From Aureivirga marina (GTDB taxonomy: Bacteria > Bacteroidota > Bacteroidia > Flavobacteriales > Flavobacteriaceae): a DNA stretch of 64,000 bases. Shown piece after piece: positions 33,898-42,834 of the stretch (within the stretch, counting starts at the first letter, position 1; every line of letters begins with the position of its first letter). The notes below the pieces were generated by a model. The model had not been told where the DNA came from. It searched no databases and saw only the letters and a list, made by a program, of their open reading frames with translations. The stretch covers positions 124,001 through 188,000 of the forward strand of contig NZ_JADPIB010000003.1 of the NCBI RefSeq assembly GCF_015767265.1, read 5' to 3'. The position numbers were made by a program, and so were the translations under genes.

Positions 33898-35288
33898 TGA
33901 ATCAAAACCAAAAAACAATCAAAAATGAAGTTACTTTATCAGGAGTAGGTTTACATACTGGAAATAAAGTGACGATGACTTTTAAACCAGCACCTGTAAA
34001 CAACGGATATTCTTTTGTGAGAGTTGACTTAGAAGATAAGCCAGTTATCGAAGCAAAAGCAGATTACGTTGTAGGAACTCAAAGAGGTACGAATTTAGAT
34101 AAAAAAGGTGTGAAAATACATACAACTGAACATGTTTTAGCCGCAGTTGTAGCTTTAGGTATTGATAACATTATTATTGAGTTAGATGCTCCAGAACCAC
34201 CAATTATGGATGGATCTTCAATTCATTTTGTAGAAGCTTTAGAAGAAGCTGGAATTGAAGAGCAGGATGCGGAAGTTGAAGAATTTGTTGTAGATGAAAT
34301 TATTACTTGTAGAGATGAAGAAACAGGTAGTGAAATCATTTTAATGCCAGCAGATTCTTACCAAATTACTACAATGGTAGATTATAATACGAAAGTATTA
34401 GGAACTCAAAATGCTAGTTTAGATAAATTAGAAGATTTTAAAACAGAAATTGCTTCTGCAAGAACATTTAGTTTTTTACATGAATTAGAAGCTTTATTAG
34501 ATCATGATTTAATTAAAGGTGGAGATTTAAATAATGCTATTGTTTATGTAGACCAAGAAATTTCTGGAGATACAATGGCGAAGCTTAAAAAAGCTTTCCA
34601 TAAAGAAGATATCAGCGTAAAACCTAACGGAATTTTAGATAACTTAGATTTACGTTGGACAAATGAAGCTGCTCGTCATAAACTTTTAGATGTGATTGGG
34701 GATTTAGCTTTAATTGGTACAAAAATTAGAGGTAAAATAATTGCAAACAAACCAGGACATGGAATCAATACTAAGTTTGCAAAGGAAATGGCTAAGAAAA
34801 TCAAATTGGCAAAAAGAAATTATGTGCCTAAATATGATTTAAATAAGCCACCATTAATGGATATCCACCAAATCATGGATATTTTACCTCACAGACAACC
34901 TTTCTTATTAATCGATAGAGTTTTAGAGTTGTCAGATACACATGTTGTAGCAACTAAAAATGTTACAATGAATGAAGATTTCTTTAGAGGACATTTCCCA
35001 GGAGCACCAGTAATGCCAGGAGTTTTACAAGTAGAAGCAATGGCACAGTGTGGAGGAATTTTAGTATTAAGTACAGTTCCAGATCCTGAAAACTATTTGA
35101 CATATTTCATGAAAATGGATAACGTGAAATTTAAACAAAAGGTTTTACCTGGTGATACATTAATTTTCAGAGCAGAATTAATTACGCCAATTAGAAGGGG
35201 AATTTCTCATATGAGAGCAGTAGGATATGCAAATAACAAAGTAGTTGTCGAGGCTGAATTAATGGCTCAGATATCTAAAATTAAATAA
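33897..35288 (+). CDS. lpxC/fabZ: LpxC deacetylase fused to FabZ dehydratase
   Basis: Bifunctional enzyme of 463 aa characteristic of Bacteroidota. LpxC part (1 to about 305): 'LSGVGLHTG', Zn ligand in 'HTTEHVLAAV' (about 77) and 'RHKLLDVIGDL...GHGIN' (about 260-300). FabZ part from about 315: 'LPHRQPFLLIDR' with the catalytic His, and 'FFRGHFPGAPVMPGVLQVEAMAQ' with the catalytic Glu. It removes the N-acetyl group from UDP-3-O-acyl-GlcNAc and dehydrates 3-hydroxyacyl-ACP, linking lipid A and fatty acid synthesis. ATG overlaps lpxD stop by one base. Confidence 0.96.
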   Translation: MNQNQKTIKNEVTLSGVGLHTGNKVTMTFKPAPVNNGYSFVRVDLEDKPVIEAKADYVVGTQRGTNLDKKGVKIHTTEHVLAAVVALGIDNIIIELDAPEPPIMDGSSIHFVEALEEAGIEEQDAEVEEFVVDEIITCRDEETGSEIILMPADSYQITTMVDYNTKVLGTQNASLDKLEDFKTEIASARTFSFLHELEALLDHDLIKGGDLNNAIVYVDQEISGDTMAKLKKAFHKEDISVKPNGILDNLDLRWTNEAARHKLLDVIGDLALIGTKIRGKIIANKPGHGINTKFAKEMAKKIKLAKRNYVPKYDLNKPPLMDIHQIMDILPHRQPFLLIDRVLELSDTHVVATKNVTMNEDFFRGHFPGAPVMPGVLQVEAMAQCGGILVLSTVPDPENYLTYFMKMDNVKFKQKVLPGDTLIFRAELITPIRRGISHMRAVGYANNKVVVEAELMAQISKIK

Positions 35289-35295
35289 AGAAAAA

Positions 35296-36081
35296 ATGAA
35301 TCAACCATTAGCGTATATTCATCCGGGAGCAAAAATTGCAAGAAACGTTGTAGTTGAACCATTTACTACAATTCATAATAATGTAGAAATAGGATCAGGA
35401 ACATGGATTGGTTCTAATGTTACAATTATGGAAGGTGCTCGTATTGGTGAAAATTGTAGAATTTTCCCAGGAGCAGTTATTTCTGCAATACCACAAGATC
35501 TTAAATTTGATAATGAAGATTCTTTGGCAATTATTGGAGATAACACTACGATTCGTGAATGTGTGACAATTAACAGAGGAACAAACGCATCTGGTCAGAC
35601 AGTTGTGGGAAGTAACTGTTTAGTTATGGCAACAGCTCACATCGCACATGATTGTATCATTGGTGATAATGCAATTATCGTAAATGGAGTTGCTTTAGCA
35701 GGACACGTTGTTGTTGGAAATCATGCGATTGTTGGAGGTCTTGCAGCTGTACACCAATTTATTCATATCGGTGATCATGCAATGATTTCTGGAGGTTCTT
35801 TAGTTCGTAAAGATGTTCCTCCTTTTACAAAAGCAGCTAAAGACCCATTATCTTTTGTAGGAATTAATTCTATCGGATTAAGAAGAAGAGGTTTCTCAAC
35901 AGAAAAAATACGAGAAATTCAAGATATTTATAGAATTTTATATCAAAGCAGATTTAATAATTCACAAGCTCTTGAAAAGATAGAAGCCGAAATGGAAGCT
36001 ACTTCTGAAAGAGATCAAATTATAACTTTTATCCGTAATTCTCAGCGTGGAATTATGAAAGGTTATATTGGAAATAATTAA
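35296..36081 (+). CDS. lpxA: Acyl-ACP--UDP-N-acetylglucosamine O-acyltransferase
   Basis: First enzyme of lipid A synthesis, 261 aa. Hexapeptide beta-helix over about residues 5-190, with the catalytic His region 'TAHIAHDCIIGDNAIIVNGVALAGHVVVG' (about 114-142) and 'AAVHQFIHIGDHAMISGGSLVRKDVPPFTKA', then a C-terminal helical domain ('INSIGLRRRGFS'). It lies 7 bases after lpxC/fabZ. Confidence 0.96.
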   Translation: MNQPLAYIHPGAKIARNVVVEPFTTIHNNVEIGSGTWIGSNVTIMEGARIGENCRIFPGAVISAIPQDLKFDNEDSLAIIGDNTTIRECVTINRGTNASGQTVVGSNCLVMATAHIAHDCIIGDNAIIVNGVALAGHVVVGNHAIVGGLAAVHQFIHIGDHAMISGGSLVRKDVPPFTKAAKDPLSFVGINSIGLRRRGFSTEKIREIQDIYRILYQSRFNNSQALEKIEAEMEATSERDQIITFIRNSQRGIMKGYIGNN

Positions 36082-36114
36082 TTTGTAAAACTAAAAACTT
36101 AATTAGAAAATATT

Positions 36115-36681
36115 ATGGCAAGTACGTCAGACATTCGTAACGGATTATGTATTAAATTTAATCATGATACTTATAAAATTATTGAATTTTTACATGTAAA
36201 ACCTGGAAAAGGTCCAGCTTTCGTTCGTACAAAATTAAAAAGTTTAACAACTGGAAAAGTAATTGATAATACTTTCTCAGCAGGACATAAAATTGAAGAA
36301 GTTAGGGTTGAAACTCGTAAATATCAATATTTATATGCTGAAGGTGATACGTTTAACTTCATGAATGTTGAAGATTATAACCAAATTACCTTAGAAAAAG
36401 CAGCTTTAGATGCTCCTCAATTATTAAAAGAAGGAGAAGTTGTAACAGTAATTATCCGTGCTGAAGACGAAATGCCTTTAGCTGTTGATATGCCTCAATC
36501 TGTAATCTTAGAGGTTACACATACAGAACCAGGTGTAAAAGGAAATACTGCAACAAATGCTACAAAACCTGCAACTGTTGAAACTGGAGCTAGAGTAAAT
36601 GTTCCTTTATTCATCAATGAAGGTGATAAAATTAAGATTGAAACTGCTAAAGGTACTTACCAAGAGCGTATCAAACAATAA
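36115..36681 (+). CDS. efp: Elongation factor P
   Basis: Three-domain translation factor of 188 aa that relieves ribosome stalling at polyproline. Tip loop is PGKGPA with K32 as the modifiable residue, so it is of the lysine type, unlike the arginine (EarP) type. C-terminal signature 'NVPLFINEGDKIKIETAKGTYQERI' is present. It lies 33 bases after lpxA, inside the lipid A operon, a position that appears to be conserved in flavobacteria. Confidence 0.97.
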   Translation: MASTSDIRNGLCIKFNHDTYKIIEFLHVKPGKGPAFVRTKLKSLTTGKVIDNTFSAGHKIEEVRVETRKYQYLYAEGDTFNFMNVEDYNQITLEKAALDAPQLLKEGEVVTVIIRAEDEMPLAVDMPQSVILEVTHTEPGVKGNTATNATKPATVETGARVNVPLFINEGDKIKIETAKGTYQERIKQ

Positions 36682-36692
36682 ATTTTTTCTTT

Positions 36693-37607
36693 ATGAAATT
36701 TAAAGAAATTCAAACTTTAGAAAAGATAGCCTCAATTATTGAGGCTTCTTTCGTTGGGGATGCAACTTTTCCTGTTCACGGAATGAATGAAATTCATGTT
36801 GTAGAACCTGGTGATATTGTTTTTGTGGATCATCCTAAATATTATGATAAAGCTTTAAATTCTGCTGCAACAATTGTTTTAATTAATAAAGAAGTTGATT
36901 GTCCAGAAGGAAAAGCTCTTTTAATTTCTGAAGATCCATTTAGAGATTTCAATAAACTAACGAAACATTTTAATCCTTTTATTGCTGCTTCTGCTGCTGT
37001 TTCTGAATCTGCTGAAATTGGAGAAAATACTGTTATTCAACCAAATGTTTTTATCGGAAATAATGTGAAAATTGGTAAGAATTGCTTAATTCATCCAAAT
37101 GTTACAATTTATGACGATACAATTATTGGTGATAATGTAACGATTCATGCTGGAACAGTTTTAGGTGGCGATGCTTTTTATTATAAAAATCGTCCAACTG
37201 GTTTTGATAAATTAATTTCTGGTGGAAATGTTGTAATTGAGGATAATGTTGATATCGGTGCAACTTGTACAATCGATAAAGGTGTTACTGCAAGTACAAC
37301 AATTAAAGAAGGAACTAAAATTGATAATCAAGTTCAAATTGGGCATGATACAATTATTGGTAAAAAATGTTTAATCGCTTCTCAATGTGGAATTGCTGGT
37401 TGTACAGTACTTGAAGATGAGGTTATTCTTTGGGGACAAGTTGGTGTAGTAAGTGGAATTCGTATAGGGAAAGGAGCTGTTTTATTAGCACAAGCTGGTG
37501 TTTCTAAATCATTAAAAGGTGGTTTAGTTTACAACGGAACTCCTGCAAGAGAATCTAGACAATATTTAAAAGAGCAAGTTGTTGTAAAACAATTAGTGAA
37601 GAAATAA
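36693..37607 (+). CDS. Second LpxD-like hexapeptide acyltransferase
   Basis: Paralogue of LpxD, 304 aa: N-terminal domain 'IIEASFVGDATFPVHGMNEIHVVEPGDIVFVDHPKYYDKAL', beta-helix repeats from about 108 ('AEIGENTVIQPNVFIGNNVKIGKNCLIHPN'), and the His-containing 'NQVQIGHDTIIGKKCLIASQCG'. The C-terminal helix of LpxD is shorter. The usual AHN is GHD here, and the part in front of the coil ('GGDAFYYKNRPTGFDK') differs, so acyl chain or sugar specificity may differ. Eleven bases after efp, last gene before a strong terminator. Confidence 0.88.
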   Translation: MKFKEIQTLEKIASIIEASFVGDATFPVHGMNEIHVVEPGDIVFVDHPKYYDKALNSAATIVLINKEVDCPEGKALLISEDPFRDFNKLTKHFNPFIAASAAVSESAEIGENTVIQPNVFIGNNVKIGKNCLIHPNVTIYDDTIIGDNVTIHAGTVLGGDAFYYKNRPTGFDKLISGGNVVIEDNVDIGATCTIDKGVTASTTIKEGTKIDNQVQIGHDTIIGKKCLIASQCGIAGCTVLEDEVILWGQVGVVSGIRIGKGAVLLAQAGVSKSLKGGLVYNGTPARESRQYLKEQVVVKQLVKK

Positions 37608-37626
37608 ATGAAATTATTTATATTTT

Positions 37627-37662
37627 AAAAAGTACGTTTATAAAAGATAAACGTACTTTTTT
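37627..37662. terminator. Bidirectional terminator of lipid A operon
   Basis: AAAAGTACGTTTAT / ATAAACGTACTTTT, 14 pairs, loop AAAAG, T runs on both strands. Confidence 0.93.
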
Positions 37663-37672
37663 GTTTTTTAAT

Positions 37673-40474
37673 TTAGCTTAATCGCATTCTTTTTTTTCTT
37701 TTAGTATAAAGAATATAAAGTAGTAAAATCGCTGAAATAATATAGAAACTTGGTTCACTCATTCTTGTAGTTTCCTCACCTGCATCTAATACATTTTTTC
37801 CTGACAAAACTGCTTTTTGTTTTTTGAATAAAGCTTTCTTTTGGGATTCATTTTCTACTACTAAATAAGAAGTGAAATGATTCATAATTTGTGATTTAAA
37901 ACTATATTTTACAGATTTTTTCCAATCTTTTTCTAAAGTTTCAGGAAATAAATGAAAAGATTGATTTTTCGCTTCCATATATAAAGCAGAAACCCAATTT
38001 TTTTCTTTTATTTTTTCTTCTGGTATCTCTAAAAATTCATTTTTCAAAATGATTTCTGGATAGTCATCATTTTTTAAATATCGAATTTCTTTATCATTTA
38101 TTTGATAAGCTAAAACAGATTTAAAAGTTTCTTTAAATGGAATAGAATCTATTTTTTTTGTTGGATTTTCTTTTAAAGAATACGATTCTAAATTTCCTTC
38201 AGTTGTCAAATTATAAAACCATCTATTTTCTGGAAAAGTAAATTCTAAATCTGTAAAATCTTTATTTAAAATAGCATCATAAAAATCATTTGTAACCGTA
38301 ATAAAAATTGGGAAAGTTTCTCCAGAATTTCGATAGGATTTTACTAAATTTTCTCGAATTGCTCTATCAAGATAAAATCCACCTTTTTTGTTTTTAGTAT
38401 AAAATTGTTTCCAATTTTCATCTAAAGAAAACGTATTTATTGCACTATTTACTAAAGAGATTTTTGCATTTTTAAAATAAGTCGGAAAAGTAGTTTTTAT
38501 TTGATTTATTCTTTCTTCAAATTCTTCCTTATTTTGTGTATTTATAGAATCAGAAGCATCTATTAAAAAATGAAAATAAGGTTTACGTTTTACTTTTTTT
38601 AATTTATTTTTTTCATTTAAAGTTAAAAATGCAATATTTTCATCTTCATAAAATAAAGTGTTGTTTTTTTTCTCTCCTAAATTTAATTGATTTCCATCGA
38701 AATTTAATGTAATAGGTTCTTTATGAATTAATTCAATTCCTGTTTTTCTTTCTTCCAAAGCAGTAAAAGGAAACACTCTAAAAGCAATTTTATTTCCTGT
38801 TAAATAGTATAAAATTCCTGGATCTTTTCTTTCATTACGAATGCTCGAATAAATCCACATTGCCGATTTTTTCTCTGCAAGAATTCCTTTTTCTTTTATA
38901 TCACCAACATAAAGATAATAATCGCTAATCCAACAACCTTTTGGTAAATTTAATGTTGTAGCATATTCTTTTTGCCATGAATTTTCATCAAAATTTTTAA
39001 TTTTTAAATCGATTGTGGAAATCCAAGTTTTAGTTGTCTCATCAAATTTACTTTCAGTTTGAATATCGGTAATTTTTACATTTTCATTTTGAATTCTATC
39101 TGTCGATGGTTTTTGATAATTTTTGTCAAAAAAGATACTTTCAATTTCTTGAATTTTGTTGTTTGATAAAGTCAAATTATCTAAAACAATCCAATTATAA
39201 TAAGAAGAAATATAAGGTAAAGAAGCTTCAAATAATGTGTTTCTATTTTTTTTCTTTTCTATTTTAATCTTCTGTAAAACATTTTCTAAACGATTTGTTT
39301 GAATTGTTTCCTTGGCAAAATAATTAGGATTGTAGATATAATTTAAAGTTTTATCAATTGTGATTTTATCTTGTATAAATGAAAATGTCAGAATTGAAGG
39401 AATTATAAGAATTCCTAAAATAGAAAAACCAATCAATTTTATTTTGGAAAAATAAGGCTCTAAAATTTTAAAACTAACTGAAAGTTCACGAATGTGAAAA
39501 ATAAATAATAGAAAAGGAGAAAGCATTAAAAAACCAAATCCAATCATGAAAATTGCGATTACAGAAAAAGGTAAAATGGGAAGAAAAACGATAAAGAAAT
39601 AGAAAGAAAATGGTAATGTGACGAATTTTAAAAAATGTAAAATGAAATTTAAATTTTTATTGGAAACATTTCTAACTGTAAGAATTAAAGCATTGAATCC
39701 AGTTAAAAAATAAATCCAAAAATTATTGAATTCTCCTAAAGGAGCAATTCCATGAAATATTTCTTGATATACTATTAAACCTGCAATTGGAAATACGAAA
39801 GAAACGATGAAAATCCAGATTCGATACCAAGTTTTTGAAGGTTTTTTTCCTTTTTTTAGGATTAAAATATAAATGAATCGGAATAAATAAAAGAAAAATA
39901 ATACTGTAAAAATAGCGATTGAAATTACTAGTAAATGATCTCTGAATTTTGAATCTGAAAACTTGAATAATGGAAGAATTCCTAAAACAAAAAAGAAACA
40001 TAATATTGGAAAAATAAGAGCATAACCTAGATTGGATAAAAGATAATATTTTTTCTTTTCAGGAGTTACTAAAAGTACGCTTAAAATTAAACCATATAAA
40101 ATAGAAGGTAATAAAAATGTACCAAAATATTGAAATAAAGTTATTTCAGAAACTAACCATTCTGGAATACTAAAAGGATTTAAGTTTATATAATTTGTAA
40201 AGAAATAAACTAAAAAACTGAAATAAAAAATGGTTTGAGAAATAGAAAAAACAAGATTGATTTTTGTTTTTTTAATTAGTAAAGCTAAGGTATAAATAGT
40301 AGAAAATCCACTAAGTATTCCTAAAGAAATAAGAAAATGATTCCAAGTTTCGATTTGTTTTTCATTTAAATAAGAGAAAATTAAATCGAAATGATACACT
40401 CCATAAAAGAAGAGTAAAATTGCTGGAATTACATTAATTATTAAATTCCATTTTGGATGAAGCAAATTTTTCAT
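37673..40474 (-). CDS. MSEP-CTERM protein: membrane, VIT-like and vWA-like domains, exosortase substrate
   Basis: Protein of 933 aa. Residues 1 to about 375 hold about ten membrane helices. Next comes a VIT-like region ('KSAMWIYSSIRNERKDPGILYYLTGNKIAFRVFPFTALEERKTGIELIH', about 540-590) and a von Willebrand A-like domain whose metal site reads D639-A-S641-D-S643 (DxSxS). The C-terminus is M905-SEP, a hydrophobic helix and a basic tail (TKRKKRMRLS), which is the tripartite form of exosortase sorting signals, of the MSEP-CTERM type. The exosortase gene directly precedes it and overlaps by 41 bases. The biological role of the family is unknown. Confidence 0.88.
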   Translation of the reverse strand: MKNLLHPKWNLIINVIPAILLFFYGVYHFDLIFSYLNEKQIETWNHFLISLGILSGFSTIYTLALLIKKTKINLVFSISQTIFYFSFLVYFFTNYINLNPFSIPEWLVSEITLFQYFGTFLLPSILYGLILSVLLVTPEKKKYYLLSNLGYALIFPILCFFFVLGILPLFKFSDSKFRDHLLVISIAIFTVLFFFYLFRFIYILILKKGKKPSKTWYRIWIFIVSFVFPIAGLIVYQEIFHGIAPLGEFNNFWIYFLTGFNALILTVRNVSNKNLNFILHFLKFVTLPFSFYFFIVFLPILPFSVIAIFMIGFGFLMLSPFLLFIFHIRELSVSFKILEPYFSKIKLIGFSILGILIIPSILTFSFIQDKITIDKTLNYIYNPNYFAKETIQTNRLENVLQKIKIEKKKNRNTLFEASLPYISSYYNWIVLDNLTLSNNKIQEIESIFFDKNYQKPSTDRIQNENVKITDIQTESKFDETTKTWISTIDLKIKNFDENSWQKEYATTLNLPKGCWISDYYLYVGDIKEKGILAEKKSAMWIYSSIRNERKDPGILYYLTGNKIAFRVFPFTALEERKTGIELIHKEPITLNFDGNQLNLGEKKNNTLFYEDENIAFLTLNEKNKLKKVKRKPYFHFLIDASDSINTQNKEEFEERINQIKTTFPTYFKNAKISLVNSAINTFSLDENWKQFYTKNKKGGFYLDRAIRENLVKSYRNSGETFPIFITVTNDFYDAILNKDFTDLEFTFPENRWFYNLTTEGNLESYSLKENPTKKIDSIPFKETFKSVLAYQINDKEIRYLKNDDYPEIILKNEFLEIPEEKIKEKNWVSALYMEAKNQSFHLFPETLEKDWKKSVKYSFKSQIMNHFTSYLVVENESQKKALFKKQKAVLSGKNVLDAGEETTRMSEPSFYIISAILLLYILYTKRKKRMRLS

Positions 40475-40991
40475 AGTTGTTTTTATTTATAATTTTTTGA
40501 ATAAAAGTATATGCTAGAATTAAAAAAGTTAGATTAATTATTGCGCCAATAAATTCATGTGTAAATTTTGAATTTGCTTCAAAAATGGAAATGTTTTTAA
40601 AAATAATTGCTGTGTAAATTCGGAAAGTATTGACGATTATTGTAAAAATATATCCTATGAAAAAGCTAAAAATAATTGCTAGAATTTTGTTTAAATCCTT
40701 TTTAAGAAAAGTTACAAATTGAAAGATAAATAGCATTGTTGCAATGATCCAAAGATTAAATCCAGAACATGATTTATCAATATAAATATTTAATTTTTTA
40801 TGAAAATAACCAGTTTCTTTTGTGAAAATCGAATTGGAATTTGTGATTAAAGAAATGAATTCATCTACAGGTTTCAATAAAAAACCCACATCATCAGCTG
40901 AAGTATTTTTATACCAAAATTTTAAAAGGAAAAGGAGAAAAATTGCAATTCCATAAAAAATATAATTTTTTGTAAGGACTATTTCTTTCAT
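40434..40991 (-). CDS. xrtK: Exosortase (XrtK-like)
   Basis: Integral-membrane transpeptidase-like sorting enzyme of 185 aa with about five helices. The catalytic triad of exosortases is visible: C75 in DKSCSGFN, R124 in NTFRI and H145 in FTHEFIGA. It is expected to cleave and possibly re-attach proteins with a cognate CTERM signal. Its only nearby candidate is the MSEP-CTERM protein downstream, in a 41-base overlap, which fits a dedicated one-enzyme/one-substrate system. The XrtK label rests on the MSEP partner, from memory of the families named by Haft and co-workers. Confidence 0.85.
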   Translation of the reverse strand: MKEIVLTKNYIFYGIAIFLLFLLKFWYKNTSADDVGFLLKPVDEFISLITNSNSIFTKETGYFHKKLNIYIDKSCSGFNLWIIATMLFIFQFVTFLKKDLNKILAIIFSFFIGYIFTIIVNTFRIYTAIIFKNISIFEANSKFTHEFIGAIINLTFLILAYTFIQKIINKNNYEKFASSKMEFNN

Positions 40992-41301
40992 AATTTAAAG
41001 TACTTTGAAATACAAAGTAAATAAGAAAAAAAATAATCAGCAAGAAAAATTGGAAAAAATATTATGATACAAGAAACTATATTATTCTTTAATAAAAGTT
41101 AATTAATAAATACTTTATTTAAATTTATTCACGGCTTAAGATATAGTTTTATTCATGATTTGTTTTTCTATAAAGCGTATTTATTCCTTTAATTGCTATA
41201 AAAAAGTTTCTTAAACAAAAAAAGAGCTTTCCATAAATAGAAAACTCTTTAAAAATATTTTGATATAATTCGTTTAATTTTTATGTAGAATTTATCAAAG
41301 A
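40992..41301. other. Intergenic region, 310 bases
   Basis: A/T-rich sequence between the exosortase gene and the ferredoxin gene, both minus strand. Apart from the ferredoxin terminator at 41217-41250 I see no gene or RNA. The promoter of the exosortase pair must lie here but no clear box is visible. Confidence 0.4.
41217..41250 (-). terminator. Terminator of ferredoxin gene
   Basis: On the plus strand AAAGAG-C-TTTC / GAAA-A-CTCTTT; read on the minus strand it ends in a run of T. Confidence 0.7.
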
Positions 41302-41652
41302 TTATTCGTCATGTAAAAACGCTTTTTTCTCTAATAATGTTTCTTCAGATTCCACACGATCTTCATCAGGAACACAACAATCTACTGGACAAACTGCTGC
41401 ACACTGAGGTTCGTCATGGAAACCTTTACATTCTGTACACTTATCAGGAACGATAAAATAGAATTCGTCACTAATCGGTTCTTGATCTTCATCTGCATCA
41501 TAAGAATTTCCATTAGGAAAAACAACGTTACCTGAAAGCTCAGTTCCTTGTGCCATTGTCCAATCTTCCGCACCTTCATATATAGCGTTGTTTGGACATT
41601 CTGGTTCACATGCACCACAATTGATACATTCGTCAGTTATTATTATTGCCAT
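41302..41652 (-). CDS. 4Fe-4S dicluster ferredoxin
   Basis: Electron carrier of 116 aa with two cluster motifs: C9-x2-C12-x2-C15-x3-C19 and C72-x2-C75-x8-C84-x3-C88, the Allochromatium-type pattern with an eight-residue loop; C92/C93 are extra. I begin at ATG 41652, whose product MAIIITDECINC is the normal start; an ATG ten codons earlier falls before the likely -7 box. It is divergent from the LuxC-like/serC/serA unit, a conserved flavobacterial neighbourhood. Confidence 0.93.
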   Translation of the reverse strand: MAIIITDECINCGACEPECPNNAIYEGAEDWTMAQGTELSGNVVFPNGNSYDADEDQEPISDEFYFIVPDKCTECKGFHDEPQCAAVCPVDCCVPDEDRVESEETLLEKKAFLHDE

Positions 41653-41679
41653 AATTATATTTACTTTAAATTTGCATAA

Positions 41680-41687
41680 CAAAAATA
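41680..41687 (-). promoter_or_regulatory. -7 box of ferredoxin gene
   Basis: CAAAAATA on the plus strand is TATTTTTG on the minus strand, 27 bases before the ATG at 41652. A TTG lies 24 bases further up, slightly over the usual spacing. Confidence 0.5.
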
Positions 41688-41715
41688 CATAAATCTTTGT
41701 AAAATTATAGGCAAA

Positions 41716-42783
41716 ATGTTGATAGAAGATAGAAAAAAAGCGTTTATAGCTCTAGGAGAGTTTTTAAGTCAGTTTTCAACAGAGGGTATTGTAAAAAAAG
41801 ACAATATTCCACATAATGACTTGTTCTTTGATGCTTTCAAAATGCAAATAAAACGAGCACAAGAAGTTAACGGTTGGTTTACAGAAAATAACGTGCTTTT
41901 TTCCTTAGAAAATTGGAGTAAAGCATTAACAGAAGAAAATTTAAATTCTTGGCTTAAAGCTTATGATTTTAGTGAAATTACACCAAAAAAAGTTGCTGTT
42001 ATTATGGCAGGAAACATTCCTTTGGTTGGTTTTCATGATTTTCTATCTGTGTTAATTTCAGGACATTCGATTTTAGCGAAACAATCATCGAACGATGCAC
42101 ATTTTATTCCTTTAGCAGTTAAATATTTAGAATATATAAATCCAGATTTTAAAGAAATTATTACCATTACAAAAGAAGAGGTAAAGGATTTTGATGCTGT
42201 GATTGCAACAGGAAGTAATAATACGGCGAGATATTTTGATTATTATTTTGGAAAATTTCCAAATATTATTCGAAAAAATAGGAATTCAGTTGCTGTAATT
42301 ACAGGAAATGAAACTGAAGAAGAATTAGTTGCTCTAGGAGAAGATATTTTCAGATATTTTGGTTTAGGTTGCCGAAATGTTTCTAAAATTTTTGTTCCTA
42401 GAGATTATGATTTTGATAAGATTTTTAAAGCAGTTTATAATCAGAAAGATATCATCAATTATGAAAGATATGCGAATAATTATGATTATAATAAAGCTGT
42501 CTATTTAATGAGTCTTTTTGATTTAAGAGAAAATGGTTTTTTAGTTTTAAAAGAAGATGAAAATTATTCATCACCAATCTCTACATTATTCTATGAATAT
42601 TATGATTCTTTAGAAGGTTTACAAGAAAAGTTAAATCAAGATGAAGAAAAAATCCAATGTATTGTTGCAAAAGAAAATACTTTAGATAAAAAAACAGTCG
42701 CATTTGGAGAAACGCAAAAACCAAAACTTTGGGATTATGCAGATGGTGTAGATACTTTGGAATTTTTAATAGGATTAGAATAG
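41716..42783 (+). CDS. Acyl-CoA reductase, LuxC family-like
   Basis: Aldehyde dehydrogenase-fold protein of 355 aa. 'VAVIMAGNIPLVGFHDFLSVLISGH' (about 93-117) is the LuxC nucleotide region and C219 in RYFGLGCRNVSKIFVP is the expected acyl-thioester cysteine. LuxC proteins reduce acyl-CoA to fatty aldehyde with NADPH. Here it is 52 bases ahead of serC, with serA behind, and divergent from a ferredoxin, so the real substrate may be another acyl or phospho-acyl group. Labelled acyltransferase or acyl-CoA reductase in similar genomes. Confidence 0.85.
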   Translation: MLIEDRKKAFIALGEFLSQFSTEGIVKKDNIPHNDLFFDAFKMQIKRAQEVNGWFTENNVLFSLENWSKALTEENLNSWLKAYDFSEITPKKVAVIMAGNIPLVGFHDFLSVLISGHSILAKQSSNDAHFIPLAVKYLEYINPDFKEIITITKEEVKDFDAVIATGSNNTARYFDYYFGKFPNIIRKNRNSVAVITGNETEEELVALGEDIFRYFGLGCRNVSKIFVPRDYDFDKIFKAVYNQKDIINYERYANNYDYNKAVYLMSLFDLRENGFLVLKEDENYSSPISTLFYEYYDSLEGLQEKLNQDEEKIQCIVAKENTLDKKTVAFGETQKPKLWDYADGVDTLEFLIGLE

Positions 42784-42834
42784 AATTAGTTTTAAATTTA
42801 ATTTAACTAAAACTAAAATCAAATTCTTTTATAT

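Noticed and set aside
36117-36681. EF-P as arginine-type (EarP) substrate
   Set aside because: The tip loop is GKGP with Lys, not Arg.
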